Origin: Jackrogersella multiformis
Lineage: Eukaryota; Ascomycota; Sordariomycetes; Xylariales; Hypoxylaceae
Assembly: GCA_902806575.1 (NCBI GenBank)
Contig: CADCXD010000009.1
Coordinates: forward strand, 620,001-684,000
DNA length: 64,000 bases
Direction: 5' to 3'
A program made the translations under genes and the position numbers. Shown here one piece after another: positions 36,171-48,641 of this stretch; positions within the stretch are counted from its first letter, which is position 1; each line of letters starts with the position of its first letter. The notes under the pieces are model-generated. The model did no database searches and was not told where the DNA came from. It saw nothing but the letters and a program-made list of their open reading frames with translations.

Positions 36171-37525
36171 GTTTGTTTTTGGCTAGAGATACGTCTTTAC
36201 AGTTGTCAGCTAGAACCCAAAGAAATTGCCATCACACAAGACCCGAAATAAAACAAAAATAACAAAAATAAAAGTAGTATAGTAATTATAATTTTAAGTG
36301 GAAGCAGAAGTGGAAGCTACCTAGGTTGCTGTGTGGATTTTGGTGTTGACAGCATTGATTTGATCATGATCCATATGGACCTTACTAATCTAGGTAAGTA
36401 CCTATAAGATACGGCAGGAGGACCGCGTTAAGTGCGTTATCGACCTCGCGTGATAATATGATAATGCATGTGCAATTTCAGTACCTAGGTAGGTACAATA
36501 CGGTGATATGTTAGGTAGTACCTACCCTGTAAGGTAACGAAAAAATAAGAGCTTGGCGGTTATCGATAGCCCCACTTTGAACAACTTATACTTTTAATTT
36601 CAGGTACCACAGCTGCTTACCTTAACTTGGGTATTCTTCAGAACAATTATTACGAAAGATCCAATTTCTTCCTAAGGGAAGTGACAAAAGGCAAATTGTC
36701 AAATTCGTCTTCCATACCTAATATTTGTGAACTTCTGTTTTATTACCCAACTTTTGTTCCTCCCAGCATAAACTGAAGCTGCGATCTTCGGTTTCAATAA
36801 CTTCTAGGTACGTACCTCAGGTACCACAGGGTATTACGTATTACATACCTAGGTAAGTAGCGTAGCGCACCTCTAAAAGATCCGGGACCCCTTCAGTTCA
36901 CTAATGCATGGGGTTTCCAGTTAATCGATTCGCTATCGCGGGCTAGCTTGTACTACGCTGTCAGGCTTACCAGCTTACCTAGTACCAGGCCAAAATTTCA
37001 GCCTCCGGTTAGGTACAGATTGGTATTACCACCTTGGTATCTAGAAGAAGACCTTTCTCCTGATCCTCCTTCCCGGTCCGCGCTTGAATCGGGGATTACA
37101 ATTTCGAGGAAAAAGAGAAATCTGGAAATTTCGAAGTTTACATCGTAAGCATCACCGGTGCCTTTTAACGCCGACGAGAAACGGAGCTAGGCAGTCACAA
37201 TTGAGGCTGTTTCCTGCCGGTGAATCCAACGAAACTTTAAAACCTCCAAACTTTAGGGGTTTGTATTCTGTATTCTGTATTCTGGGGAGAGTGGATACTC
37301 TTTTTTACCTAGGTACTTGAACTTTGATGAACTATCGAACCTTCGAACTTTCTCCCTACTTTCAATAATTCCGATCACAAAAATTCCATCATCTCTTTTC
37401 TCCCCCTTGGACTCATAGATTTCGCATAATTTGTCGGCATCTGGGAACCTCGTTTTCGTCATCAGCCGTTACGTCGACGTCCTATTCCATCTCGGCGTCG
37501 CAATTAGCGACACGGTGCATTCATC
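36171..37525. other. Divergent promoter region
   Basis: Between two divergently transcribed genes, AT-rich, with no gene. Motifs of the TACCTAGGTAGGTAC type occur at 36481-36496, near 36849 and near 37304. Three consecutive GTATTCT repeats lie near 37262. The stretch at 37340-37500 before the downstream start is T/C-rich. Confidence 0.55.
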
Positions 37526-38832
37526 ATGGCCTCGTCAAACAGCGGCAAGGCTGGAGTTATCAAAGCTCCTGAAGATGCCGGAAGCATGGAACAGCTTGTA
37601 AGTTACCAGCAAATCACATATACTATTTAGTTTTCCAGCTCTACTACTACTGCAAAGCTCCATATATGCATTCATCTAACATTGTGAATTTGCAGGCACA
37701 TTCCGTACTTGACGATCTACTTTACAACATCGTGCATGACTTACTAATGAAAACGCACCGAGACGAGAAGATTGCCCGTGCCGCGACTGCCGCCATTCGC
37801 GTCGAGAAATTGGCCGCCGACACCTCAGATTCATCCGCCCCTGACGCGAGACCAGACGTAAAGGTAGAGACAGATGCGGCTGTCTACGACGAGGGAAAGG
37901 TGTTACTGAAGGGAAACCCATTAGCCACCACCAGCGACATTCTCTGCCCGAGATGCCACCTTCCACGACTACTATACCCTACAGATGGCAAGGGGGCGAA
38001 GAAACCCGACCCGAGCATAATCTACTGCAAGAAGCACCCGTACATCGACAAACCCGGCTACGATATCTACGGGCAGACTTGGGTTCAGCAGGGCCCGGGT
38101 AGGGGAAAGAAGAAGAAGGACATGGAGAAGAAGCTGGAGCAGAACTCGGACTCACAAACCGGCACACCAGATGGGCCAGGTGGTGGTGCTGCCTCGCGAC
38201 CTCCGAATATGCTTTCCTTCCCGTCTGCCACCTGCAGCAAGTGTAAGCGATGCATACTAGTCACCCGACTGAATAATCACATGGGATCGTGCATTGGAAA
38301 CAGCGGTCGTACTGCGAGCCGCGCTGCCGCCCAGAAGATTAGCAATGGTAGTAACGCGAACGGAAGTGTGGATGGTACTCCTCCCTCTAGTCAGAAGGGT
38401 ACTCCACGCCCGAGCTCGCGAGCTAATAGCCCCAAGAAGAGGGACAGCGACGAGATGGACGATGACGACGAGACGGACAACGACACGCACAAGAAGAAGA
38501 AGATCAAGCCGACGGCGGCGAGCGCGGCCAACAAGAAGCTGTTCGTTAAGAAGTCCGGTACTAAGAAGGAGAAGGTCAAGACGAGTTCCTCACTAAGCGT
38601 CGAGCAGAAGGTAGATGACGATGACGCGGAAGGCTCTACAGTCGAGGTTGCCCCCAAGAAGAAGGTCACGAAGGTCCCAAGTCCCGCCAAGAAATTGAAG
38701 CTAAACGCAAAACCCCATCTCTCGTCACCAATGTCCAAGAGCAATGGCAAGGCTTCAGCTCCCAGCGGTGGTGGAGACGACGACCGAGAGTCTGAAAGCT
38801 CGGGCACCTTATCCTCTCCACCAATTGTATAA
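37526..38832 (+). CDS. Sgf11-like zinc-finger protein (putative SAGA deubiquitinase-module component)
   Basis: Exons 37526-37597 and 37696-38832 give 402 residues. The N-terminus has a helix, SVLDDLLYNIVHDLLMKTHRDEKIARAA (about 28-55), that resembles the Sus1-binding helix of Sgf11. Two zinc-type clusters follow: CPRC at 108-111 with a later CKKH, and C204-x2-C207 ... H219-x3-C223 in CSKCKRCILVTRLNNHMGSC, the C2HC pattern of the Sgf11 finger. The last 150 residues are basic and serine-rich, with several KKKK-type clusters suggesting nuclear location. Yeast Sgf11 is only about 100 residues, so this would be a long form; Sgf73-like or another chromatin protein is possible. The two-exon start is fixed by the phase-0 junction EQL/AHSVLDD. 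Confidence 0.55.
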
Positions 38833-39393
38833 CCAGGGAATAGTTTCGTGGTCGGGGATTGGAGAAATGATGATACCCTCGGTGAAGAAGTACCACGATC
38901 ATGAACTAGGTGGCTGGGAGTACGAAAATTCTCATTCGTCTTACACCTTCATAGCATCTTGTACAATGGCCACGATTTTGCATTCAAAGGGGGGTTGGAG
39001 CTGTCTTGCAAACAACGACGGCATGGGGCGTTAGGAGTGTTCTGCATCATACGCCGGTAGGAAAAATCGGCGTTTCGCATCATGATCATCATACCATCAG
39101 GCGGCATCTTCGGACCGCTTCTCTGTACATACTGTTCGTACTACATAGAGGCCTAGCTCATGCGACAGCGAATCGAATGTATTACGATTGTTGACTTGAA
39201 GTTGTAAATGTGATTGTGATTTGGTATCTATGTCTAAACCATCTTGCCTCGTACCTCGTGCCTTTTTAACCCCCGGAACGCCAACTCATGTATAAATACT
39301 TGCAGATACCACCATCCATCTAACGAGGGGGATTCCAGTAGAATATCCCTCTCCGTAAAAGTCAGGGCCTGGTCCCCAAGCTCCAACCGTTCG
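38833..39393. other. Convergent 3' intergenic region
   Basis: Between the zinc-finger gene and the cyclophilin gene. I see no gene and no clear element here. Confidence 0.5.
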
Positions 39394-39984
39394 CTAGGCG
39401 GCTTCGTCGTCAACGACCCTCGCGGTGATAATCTTAACCTCGTCGAGCGGCCTATCGTCGGCATCGGTGTCCACCATGCCCATGCGCTTGAGGACGGCGA
39501 GCCCGGCCTTGACGCGGCCGAAGATGGTGTGCTTGCCGTCGAGCCAGGGGGCGGGGGCCAGGGTCAGGAAGAACTGCGAGCCGTTGGTGTCCTTGCCGGC
39601 GTTGGCCATGCTCAGCACGCCGGCGCCCGTGTGCCGCAGGTCGGCGGCGATCTCGTCCGCGAACTTCTCCCCGTAGATGCTGGTCCCGCCGCGGCCCGTC
39701 CCCGTCGGGTCCCCCGCCTGCGCCATGAAGTTCGCGATCACCCGGTGGAACACGCACCCGTCGTAGTACCCCCGCGACGCGAGCGTGCGGAAGTTCTCGC
39801 AGGTCCGCGGCGCGCGGTCCGCGTAGAGCTCTACGGTTATGGTGCCCTGTGGGAGGGGTGGTTAGTGGTTCGTGGTGGGTGGTGGGTGGTGATGAGGATG
39901 AGGATGAGGGTGAGGATGAGGTGGGAGTAAGGGGAGAAGGAGGGGACGTACCATGGAGGTCTCGAGGGCTACGTTGGTCGTCAT
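39394..39984 (-). CDS. Cyclophilin peptidyl-prolyl isomerase, PPIL1 type
   Basis: A cytosolic/nuclear cis-trans prolyl isomerase; the PPIL1 group associates with the spliceosome through SKIP/Prp45. Exons 39984-39952 and 39846-39394 give 161 residues, the normal length of the group. The sequence begins NVALETSMGTITVELY and continues APRTCENF. FHRVIANFMAQAGDPTGTGRGGTSIYGEKFADE carries the catalytic arginine and the QAGD strand. MANAGKDTNGSQFFLTLAPAPWLDGKHTIFGRV completes the cyclosporin-binding site, including the tryptophan. The single intron after residue 11 is 105 nt. The 3' region is very GC-rich. Confidence 0.92.
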
Positions 39985-40794
39985 TTTGGGGTGGGGAGTT
40001 GCGGTATAGTATAATGGAATTCGTGGTTACTAATGTTGCAGTTTGTACAGTTCAACTTGCTAATTGTAGCTATGGTGAAGCTGGGCTAGTTCTAAAAAAT
40101 AAATTTGGAGCTCTGGAGGGGCTACAGTTGTACCTTGTGCTGTAAGTGCCTAGTGGGTACCTAAGTTAGCACTCCAGCTTTATACAATTATCGGGGGCTG
40201 ACGTACCTCGATGGATCTTTCCACCACACGAATAAGCCACATATAGATCAAAGCGGTTTTTGTAAGGATGTACCTGACATCTAATGTCTTCGTCCTTTAC
40301 AACAAGAATGTCTATGAGTAGAGTTGGTAGACATTTCATCTAAATATCTTTCTTGGTAGAGATATTCTATTCATTGGAAAACAAATAGGGTTTCATATGG
40401 ACTCAGTTGAAATACACGTGTCCAGAATAAATACTTTGCAACAAGTAACCTAGGACACAATAGATGCCAGGCATATATTTAAAGACTTCAAGGCTTCTAC
40501 AGCTGCTTCATTCAACAGCTATTTGGAACATTGCGGTTAGAGTTCTTTTAAATTCGACACTTCCGATATTATACCCAATGAAAAAAACCTTAGGCGACTT
40601 TAAAATACTGGGTACATTTAATGAAAAAAAGCTCGACCTTAATCGGTGTTGACACAACATAAACACAACCCTGGTACTAGACAACCTCACCCTCCATTCG
40701 CCCTCACTACTCCAATGCTCACTTCTCTGCACCTCAACTTCGAGGTTCATCTCTCAAACTTATGAATCACTAAGTCTGGAATATTAGGGAAAAC
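39985..40794. other. Divergent promoter region
   Basis: Between the cyclophilin and signal peptide peptidase starts. It is AT-rich with no supportable gene. Confidence 0.5.
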
Positions 40795-42708
40795 ATGGCC
40801 GCCAACGGTTCAGCAGTCCTCGAAACGAGCGAGATTTCAGCTACGAACTTAACCGAGTCCTTAGTGATGAATCTTACCTTTACGGAGAAACTCACCACTC
40901 TACCAGAAATCCTTTGGGATAATAGGGACTTCTTTTTTCTCGAGTGCCGAATCATATTCACGGCTCTAGCATGTATCTACATCGGGTCTCATGCTGCCCT
41001 TCGTCGTCCTCCCTCTGCAAATCCGCCCAAGAAAGGCAAGAAAGGTCAAAGTCAGCGAGATCGAGATGAAGATCGAGATGAGCAGCTCGTCCAGGGTATG
41101 CTACCGTCTGATGCTATTCTCCTCCCCATTATGGCGGGTGTGGTCCTCGTAGGTCTTTATTACTTGATCAAGTGGCTTGAAGATCCCGACATTCTCAACA
41201 AGATTCTTCGTGTCTACTTCTCATGTATGTCACTGGCGAGCATGGGGAAGCTTTTTGCCGATACGTTACACCTCATGACCGGATTTATCTTTCCCACGGT
41301 CTGGCTTGCTAAAGACAGCAAGTTGTACCATATCAACTATCCGGGAGTTGGTCAATGGACTTCGACCAGTGACAACGCAGAGAAGGTGTGGGACGACAAG
41401 AAGAAAACTCCTTTCCCAGGTCACTGGTCCGAGTTGAATCTTTCTGATGACACGAACAAATTACTTTGGGATGTGCGTCATTTGCTTATAGAGCAGTGGA
41501 CTGTTCGTATCTCAATTCATGGCATTGTGAACGAGACATTCAAGGTCAAGTTCAACGATATTCTTGGCGCTGTCCTCGCCGTTGGAGTGAATGTGATATA
41601 CTACACGACGGAGTCAACATTCTTGTCTAACGTGATGGGTTACGCCTTCTCCTACGCTGGCATTATTATAATGTCCCCGACAACGTTTACCACTGGAACG
41701 GCTGTCCTTTTCGGACTTTTCTTCTACGATATCTACATGGTCTTCTTTACGTACGTCTACTGTGTCATGGCCTCTACTTAGCCTATCCTGCTAACGTTCT
41801 AGTACAGGCCCTACATGGTGACAGTTGCTACCAAGCTTGACGTTCCGATTAAACTTGTTTTCGAGGGACCTACCAAAGCCAGCATGCTAGGTCTAGGCGA
41901 CATCGTCCTGCCTGGGATCTTCGTCGGGCTCTGCCTACGCTTCGATCACTACATGTACTACCATCGTCAACGAAAGCTCGTTCCCGTAGAGCTCAAGACC
42001 AAGACCGAATCTTCAGGCCAGCTAGTCACCGATACGCAGACGCAGCGCATGGTGATCAAGCCCGATTATGTAAATCCTCAAGGGCAATGGGGTGATGGAT
42101 TCTGGAGCACGAAACTCGGCAAGATACTGTCGCCAGATGCCACACCTGCACTAAAAGCCTCAGCGTTTCCTAAGACATATTTCCATGCCGCCATGATCGG
42201 ATATTTCCTCTCGATGGTCATGACTCTGGCTATGCTCTTGACATTCCGCCATGCGCAGCCGGCATTGCTTTACCTTGTCCCCGGTGTTGTCTTCACCGTT
42301 TGGCTTACGGGTACGATCAGGGGAGAGCTCCGCGAGATGTGGGACTACACCGAGGACGGCAGGCTGGATACTGCGGACACGATAGTGGAAGTTGACGGAA
42401 ACGGAAACGTCATCGACGTAGTCCGCGACGACGAGAACAAGAGTAAGGATGAAAAGGAGAAGGAGACGGGGAAGGAGCAACCAAAAACGGAGGCAAAAGG
42501 TGATAAGGAGGAGAAAGAACAGAAACCCACAACGACAGGCGATGCTCCCGAAGGGGATGGTTCTACCAAGCAAGAAATCCCGCCGACTGACAAGGACGAG
42601 AGGAAGGCTTGGGAAGCCAAGCGCAAGCTTGAACACAAGACGAAGAGATACCCGGTCTTCCTCTTCTCGATCGAAGCTCCGGTTTCGAGGAGTCTTGATG
42701 AGGCATAG
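40795..42708 (+). CDS. Signal peptide peptidase (intramembrane aspartyl protease)
   Basis: An endoplasmic-reticulum protease that cleaves leftover signal peptides within the membrane. Exons 40795-41750 and 41808-42708 give 618 residues. The first catalytic aspartate is D312 in FFYDIYMVFFT, and the second is D350 in GLGDIVLPG. The PAL motif is at 470-472 (QPALLYLVPG). The 57-nt intron splits the codon after MVFF and has a perfect TGCTAAC branch site. The N-terminus carries three N-glycosylation sequons (N4, N18, N26), consistent with a luminal start. Multiple hydrophobic helices span roughly residues 45-500. The last 100 or so residues are highly charged (KDEKEKETGKEQPKTEAKG) and longer than the cytosolic tail of animal SPP. 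It belongs to SPP rather than presenilin by topology and length. Confidence 0.92.
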
Positions 42709-44496
42709 GTTGGTGTAGGCTGCGCATAGGCTAGTCGGCCAACTCGTACCTAGGTAGTTAGCCCTAAGCTGGTCAACAATACCTATCTTTACGAATATGG
42801 TGAATTAAGAATGCTTCATATGGTTTTGAGTTTATCTGGTAATAGGTACGGTCCGTCCATATACTACGTGAACGAATTTATCGTTGGCTACCTAAGCTTT
42901 CTTTCCTAACCAGACTCTGGTAAGGATTTTATTTTACTGAGACCACTAATACATCAGACATATGATTGAACTAATTACTAGGTTATCTTGAGGAAATAAT
43001 GTCTTGTTCCTTGTTTTACTTCTTGATATCAATCGGTTCAATAGGGGAAGGATACCTTCTGCTAAAGTGTATATAAAATGCATAGATGTATCCAGAAACA
43101 CTTAGGCGCCTATCTATGTATCTGATCTACCTATGTAGGTAGATACCTAGGTACCTAGGTAGGTAGCTCTAATTACCATTATCAAATAACTGTACATGCC
43201 ATCTTCAACTGCATGCTTCTTTCTCCGTCAAGACTACACCTAGCCCCGGAATATCGTACCTTCCAAGTTAACGGTAGGTAACTTGCAATGAACTAGGCAG
43301 TTGCATATTGTCAGCCACGTTTTTGCAACACCAACTCTATTCCATGTTAGTCTGTACGTCTGCAGATCAAGTTATCACCGTGAAAGTTTAATGATAACCC
43401 CTTAGACAGTATTCTGCTATTCCTCTTTGGTCGTGGGCTATAACGCTGACAGGAGGCCGAGATGAAAGTACAAGTGGTACCTATCTATCATAAATTCCAT
43501 ATACATACAGATGTTTAGGCATGAGATCAAGTTACATGTCGATGTGTAGGTGAATAGGGGTATGGGTACCTGGGTAGGTATACAAAACTAGGTACTCTCA
43601 AGCCATAAAATACTAAAGTAGCCCCGTAGCCCCTTTTAAAGGGGTAGCCCATCAACTACCTAGGTATATAGAGCAGATACTGTGCATCCCAAGTGACTCA
43701 CTTATAAATCACTCAATTAGCGTAAACTTCTTTGCCATGGGATCAAATTTTAATACTTTACTTGACGCTTGGGCCTTATAGTGGCAAGATTTTAAGGGGG
43801 CTATTCTTCCGTGTTGCTGTGGTACTTACCATACCGTAATCGTCGCTGCCCTCCTTATACCGAGTCTAATAAAAGCATAGATGATTGAACGAAAGAACGA
43901 AGTAAATGTCCTATCTGTGATTGGGAAAACTTTGATGCTTCAGCCAATGTTTGTTAACTCAAGCCAACTTTGGAAATTTAACTTCAACCACGGAAATACC
44001 TTAGGAGAGGCGGAACAGTCATCACCAGTCAACAATACAAATTAAAAAACCAGACAGTAATATATTGCTGTTTTTCTATGCCGTATTTTCTTCCCTCCAC
44101 TTCACATCCTAAACTATTACTTTCCAAGATTTCCTTCTGACAACCAAACTCGTCAATATCAACTCAATGGTTGCGCTCCTATAGGTCTCGCATCCTTGAC
44201 AACTTACACCAACAACTTACCCTCAGTCACAATCCAATTTGATAAAACTTGTGCTCACACAACATCATCAACTTTATTTACTTACTTGTAAATAAGAGGC
44301 GACCGTATAGAATCGAGATTCATCTCATCAAACATCTTTCCCACCGTCCTCTTCCTCTTCAACATTTCGGCAGTGCAAAAAGTCGTCTTGACATAGGTCC
44401 GACAAATTTCAACAATATCCACACCTGTCAACCAACCACACTAACCACCTATCGCTATCTTTTTTAAACCAAGGAAGCACATTTACTACTTCTGCC
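42709..44496. other. Intergenic region with dense palindromic motifs
   Basis: 1.8 kb without a gene. A run at about 43133-43170 stacks TAGGTA and TACCTAGGTACCTAGGTAGGTAG units, and a similar one lies near 43564. The final 350 bases become C/T-rich, as expected of a promoter and 5' UTR for the downstream gene. Confidence 0.55.
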
Positions 44497-45114
44497 ATGC
44501 ATCTTAACTCCAACATGGCCAGCCGCCCAAACAACGTCGGCAAGCCCGACGAAGACACCGACATGGTTGATATCAACACTTCCGTATCATCTCGAGAGAA
44601 TACCGACATGACAGATGTATCGACTCAAACTCAGTCTGCCGACGATCAGAACACATCTGTCGGCGAGAGCATGGAGGGTGTCGAGACCACATCGGCTTCC
44701 ACGTCCTGGGCGTCCAAGCGCAAACGCAACAACGCCGAGGCGGCAGAGAACGAGCGCCCGGTCAAGAAGAGCCATTACTACCCGGCTCGAAAAGTGGAAA
44801 TAACACGCCTCGGCTTTTCTTTCGTGCCCAACCACAGCTCCCATAATATTGACTACGACGATGTCAATGGAATTCCGGACGATGTTGACGCTAGCGTTGA
44901 CGATCTAGTCAGGGGAGACCCTGACAGGCATACCAACCATATCTGGGCCTCTTACCCCGGCATTCTCGAAACAGTCAAGGATGAGGCAGAGCAATTGCCT
45001 GCATTGGCCGTGGAGGGTTTAGCTGGAATCCACGAGGACACTTTAGAGGGCCTTCGTTTCCTAGCCGAGGCTTACGCGAAAGAAGAGATGGAAGAGGTTG
45101 AGGAAGAAGAATAA
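44497..45114 (+). CDS. Acidic hypothetical protein with bipartite nuclear signal
   Basis: A single exon of 205 residues that I do not recognise. Two starts, at residues 1 and 7, are possible. The first 70 residues are S/T/D-rich with repeated TDM elements. A bipartite-type basic pair, KRKR then PVKK about 14 residues later (about 74-91), suggests nuclear import. The middle has IDYDDVNGIPDDVDASVDDLVRGD, and the C-terminus is acidic, ending EEMEEVEEEE. Codon use and position between long intergenic regions support a real gene. No catalytic motif is seen, and chromatin or histone-chaperone-like roles would only be guesses from charge. Confidence 0.65.
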   Translation: MHLNSNMASRPNNVGKPDEDTDMVDINTSVSSRENTDMTDVSTQTQSADDQNTSVGESMEGVETTSASTSWASKRKRNNAEAAENERPVKKSHYYPARKVEITRLGFSFVPNHSSHNIDYDDVNGIPDDVDASVDDLVRGDPDRHTNHIWASYPGILETVKDEAEQLPALAVEGLAGIHEDTLEGLRFLAEAYAKEEMEEVEEEE

Positions 45115-46045
45115 ATACTCGTAAGGATGGTACTAACATCTCGGGCGTCTTAGCATGGCTGATACTCAAGCTAGAGAATAGGAGGGTTGAAGGGATTGGT
45201 ATGAGGTGGTATTGTATGACTAACACGATAGGAGTTCAGTTTGAGTTGTCACTTCGCGGGAGATGATAATGAGGAATACGGGACATGATTTTTATGCGTT
45301 ATGGTTTATTGCGAGATGCGGTCTGTCAAAACGACAACTGGGTGTCGCACACAATGGGATTTGGAAGGTGAGGCATCGGCGCCGAGGACACTTGCATTGG
45401 GAAGCCTCTGGTTTAAGGGGTAGAGAATAACTCCGCTCCTATTCCTAAGGAACAAAGTCATCTCAGGCTTTTGAGGAACAATCGTTTGGGTTGTAATTAA
45501 TAAATGCGACGATCTGACTTTTTATGCGATTATAACCATAATCCATTATTTTGCTTCTAATATGACTTATAATGTCTTGTGATTTTTGATATCAAGAACA
45601 GTCTGGTCGAATTAGGGCGGCCGATAGCTTTGGTTCTTGATGTTGAAGTCGTACAAATGTGGATCGGATCTAGTACCTGTGAAAGTCTATTTAGCGGACT
45701 CCGGGGCTAGGATCGGCAGCTGCCGCGACCTATTAGCCATTCAGCGCTCCAGCTGTCACCGAACCAATTCTACGTATAACCTAGAAGTAGGAGCTTACCC
45801 TGCATACCCTCTATCCTTCCTACAGACGGATTCAGCCAATGATGAAAGGGCTACTATCAGGAAGGAAGGAATCGACGTGCCGCACTGCACAGCATCGCAC
45901 CTACCTAAGGTAGAAGGTTCCAGGTGAGGTAAGACGAACCCGTCCGGATTTCTTCTCACCTTCCGCGCAGAGTCCGAACTGCCAACTCGCCTCCTTCTAA
46001 ATTTCGCATCCCGTCGCTAATCTTCCTCCAAACCGCCCAAGCACC
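45115..46045. other. Intergenic region
   Basis: Between two plus-strand genes. I see no gene. The last 100 bases are C/T-rich, consistent with the promoter of the transferase. An open frame at 45637-45927 has no recognisable features. Confidence 0.5.
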
Positions 46046-47137
46046 ATGGGGTCGGATAACGTGCAGCTCATACAATACCTCGTCGACACCCGGGCACTAT
46101 GGCCCAAGGCGACCAAGACTAAGGATCTCGAGAATGAGGTATGACTGATTTTACTATTACTATCAATTAACATCCCGACTCGTCCTAAGATCAGTCGAGA
46201 TCAATTCAGAGTGCACGAGAAAGTAAAAAGTGAAAGGTATAAAAATAAAATAAAACTGACAGCAGCCTAGGCATCTCGTGCGCTAGCGCTCCTCACAGAG
46301 GAAGAGAAGACGAAGGTGCTGCGGTACTACTTCGTGGCCGACGCCAAGATGTCGCTGGCGTCGCACCTGCTGAAGCACTGGGTGGTCAGCCGGTACGCGG
46401 GGGTGCGGTGGTGGGCGACGGCGCTGACGCGCGACGACAAGACCAAGCCCATCTTCGCGGACCCTGCCACGGGCGCCCAGCCCGTCGCCTTCAACGTCAG
46501 CCACCAGGCCGGGCTCGTGGCGCTCGTCGCCGTCGCCGGGTACGACGGCGTCGGCAAGGTCGACATCGGCACCGACGTGGTGTGCACCAGCGAGCGCCGC
46601 GCCCGCGACCGCCGCGTCGTCGCTGCTGAGGGCTGGGCCGCGTTCGTCGACATGCATGCCGATGTGTTCGGCCGCTCCGAGGCCGCGCACCTTAAGGAGG
46701 AGGACGGCTCGTTAGGACTGCCGGGAAACGACGGCGACGAGGAGGTCGTAGATGCGAAGCTCAGGCGCTTCTACGCGCTCTGGTGCCTGCGCGAGGCCTA
46801 CGTCAAGATGACGGGCGACGCGCTGCTGGCGCCCTGGCTGAAGGATCTGGAGTTCAGGCGGCTCCGGGCGCCGGAGAAGGGGGCGGGGTTTCCGCTGGGG
46901 GGCGGCGAGGGGGAGGCGGGGAGGAACGGCGAGGCGATCACCGACCACGACGTCCTGTTCCGCGGGGCCAGGGTCGACGACGCGAATATCTGCCTCCGCG
47001 CCCTGGGCGAGGACTACATGACGTGCACGGCGGTGCGGACGCCCGGCCGCGAGGAGGACGCGCTGGGGTGGAGGCTGGGCCCGTTCGAGTTCTTGAGCTT
47101 GGAGACGGTGATGGACGATGCGGAGGCCAGGGTGTGA
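46046..47137 (+). CDS. npgA: 4'-phosphopantetheinyl transferase (Sfp/NpgA type)
   Basis: Transfers phosphopantetheine from CoA to a serine on carrier proteins, activating polyketide and nonribosomal peptide synthetases and the lysine-pathway alpha-aminoadipate reductase. Exons 46046-46138 and 46271-47137 give 319 residues. The N-terminus has the WPKATKTKDLENEASRALALLTEEEKTKVLRYYF pattern of fungal members. FNVSHQAG (about 107-114) precedes the magnesium-binding GTDVVCTSER with D133. WCLREAYVKMTG holds E206 and K210, matching the W-x-x-K-E-A-x-x-K family signature. The C-terminal part is more variable. Fungi often have a single Sfp-type enzyme like NpgA/Ppt1. No biosynthetic cluster is seen nearby. 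The gene is very GC-rich. Confidence 0.9.
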
Positions 47138-48641
47138 TTATGATGGATGGATGGTGGCTTATGAAGTAGTGAGGGTGGATGGGCTTGGTTAGCAGACAGG
47201 CAGGCAGACAGACAAATAACAGGGCGAGGTGTGTTTTATGAAGCTGGTTTAACTGGATGTGTTGGCGTAGGCATAGGTTTTCAAATAGGGAGGTGTGCCT
47301 TTTCGGTTGCAAATACGGGCTACGTAGACTTTCAACACGCTCCGGTCTTTGGGTCGTTTCTTTTATAACTAACTACATAGGTACCTGGCACTTCATATAA
47401 AATACTACTCTGGTTATCTACTTCCAAGGCTGTTAGATCAAGGCTTTGTGGTATTGCTACGATCTGAGGCACGGATATGGTAGTAAGAAAGGTTCGCAAC
47501 GTTTCTGGCTTCCTAATATAGGTAGGTATATCACGCAATGGGGGGCTAAGCTACCTGTCTTGATATTTGTAAAGGGTAGATCTATTCAGCTTGAGAGTGT
47601 AGTTGTCAGCTTATCGGCGTTGGTGGGAGGGCTGTGGCTATATTGTGGTGCAAGATGATGGTAGTGTGCAACAGGCAATCTTCGTTCTATACCTACCTAG
47701 GTACTACCAGATATGGCTTTTCAGTGTCATTGCAATTCATGGCGATGTTTAGCGATGTCCTTCGATCTGGCTGTTTATTTATAGGCTCACTGTGAATTTA
47801 TCCATTGTATCGTAGGTATTGGATCGATTGTGATTATTGTTCTGCGTTGTCCATGCAGGCAGCCGACTATATCATGTCGATACTCTAGGTTAGAGTAGAG
47901 GATATGAACTCCGAGGAGGTGTGTTCATTTGATTATAATGTTACTCTTAACATTAATAATTTGGGTTGTGCTATGAGGTACAGGACTAAGTAACCTAGCA
48001 TTCCAGTTGAGAATAATTCATGCCGTTTCTTCTCTTTTCGTCATTGTATAGGTATATTCTTTTCGTCAGTTGTGATTCTGTTGTGATAGTATAAAGACCG
48101 TATTGAAACTGTATGATTTACTGTATTATAGCACACTATCAGCGATGACGGCACGTGTTTCATCCTGATCTTTAACGTGGTTGATGGCTTGGTGGGGAAT
48201 ATTCATACTGGGATTGGGGCTGTACACTGCTAGGTACGTACCTGGTATGTATGACAGCTACCGGTTTAGTGAGGAAGCTACTACGTAACACACTACACTA
48301 AACGCTAATAACGCTAAGCACGACTTGGACTTTATTAACGTCATTTTTAGATCGAAGGGGGGTAAATACTTGTCTTTGTGAAAATACACCACCGACATTC
48401 CTATTCCAATTCATACCTACAGTACCCGACTTTAGGCACATCAACTAAATTCCTTTCGCCTTTAATTATTCGCTTCTCTTTTTCATTTCGCCGTTAATCA
48501 TTGAACATGCTACTTTGACATTTCTTAAATTATCAATTTCTCATTCCGTACTACCACCGCCACCGCCACCTTTTCTTAACGAGCTATCCGTCGATCAGCT
48601 ATCCGGTACCGAAAGGTACCCCGAACATATTCTAATTCAAC
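47138..48641. other. Intergenic region upstream of the OSBP gene
   Basis: 1.5 kb with no gene seen. A TACCTACCTAGGTACTA motif lies near 47691 and a CTAGGTACGTACCTGG palindrome near 48230. The 48360-48600 stretch is C/T-rich with ACCACCGCCACCGCCACC near 48553, consistent with the downstream promoter. Confidence 0.55.

Noticed and set aside
46046..47137. Secondary-metabolite gene cluster around the phosphopantetheinyl transferase
   Set aside because: No polyketide synthase, NRPS, transporter or tailoring gene lies nearby; NpgA-type enzymes normally stand alone.
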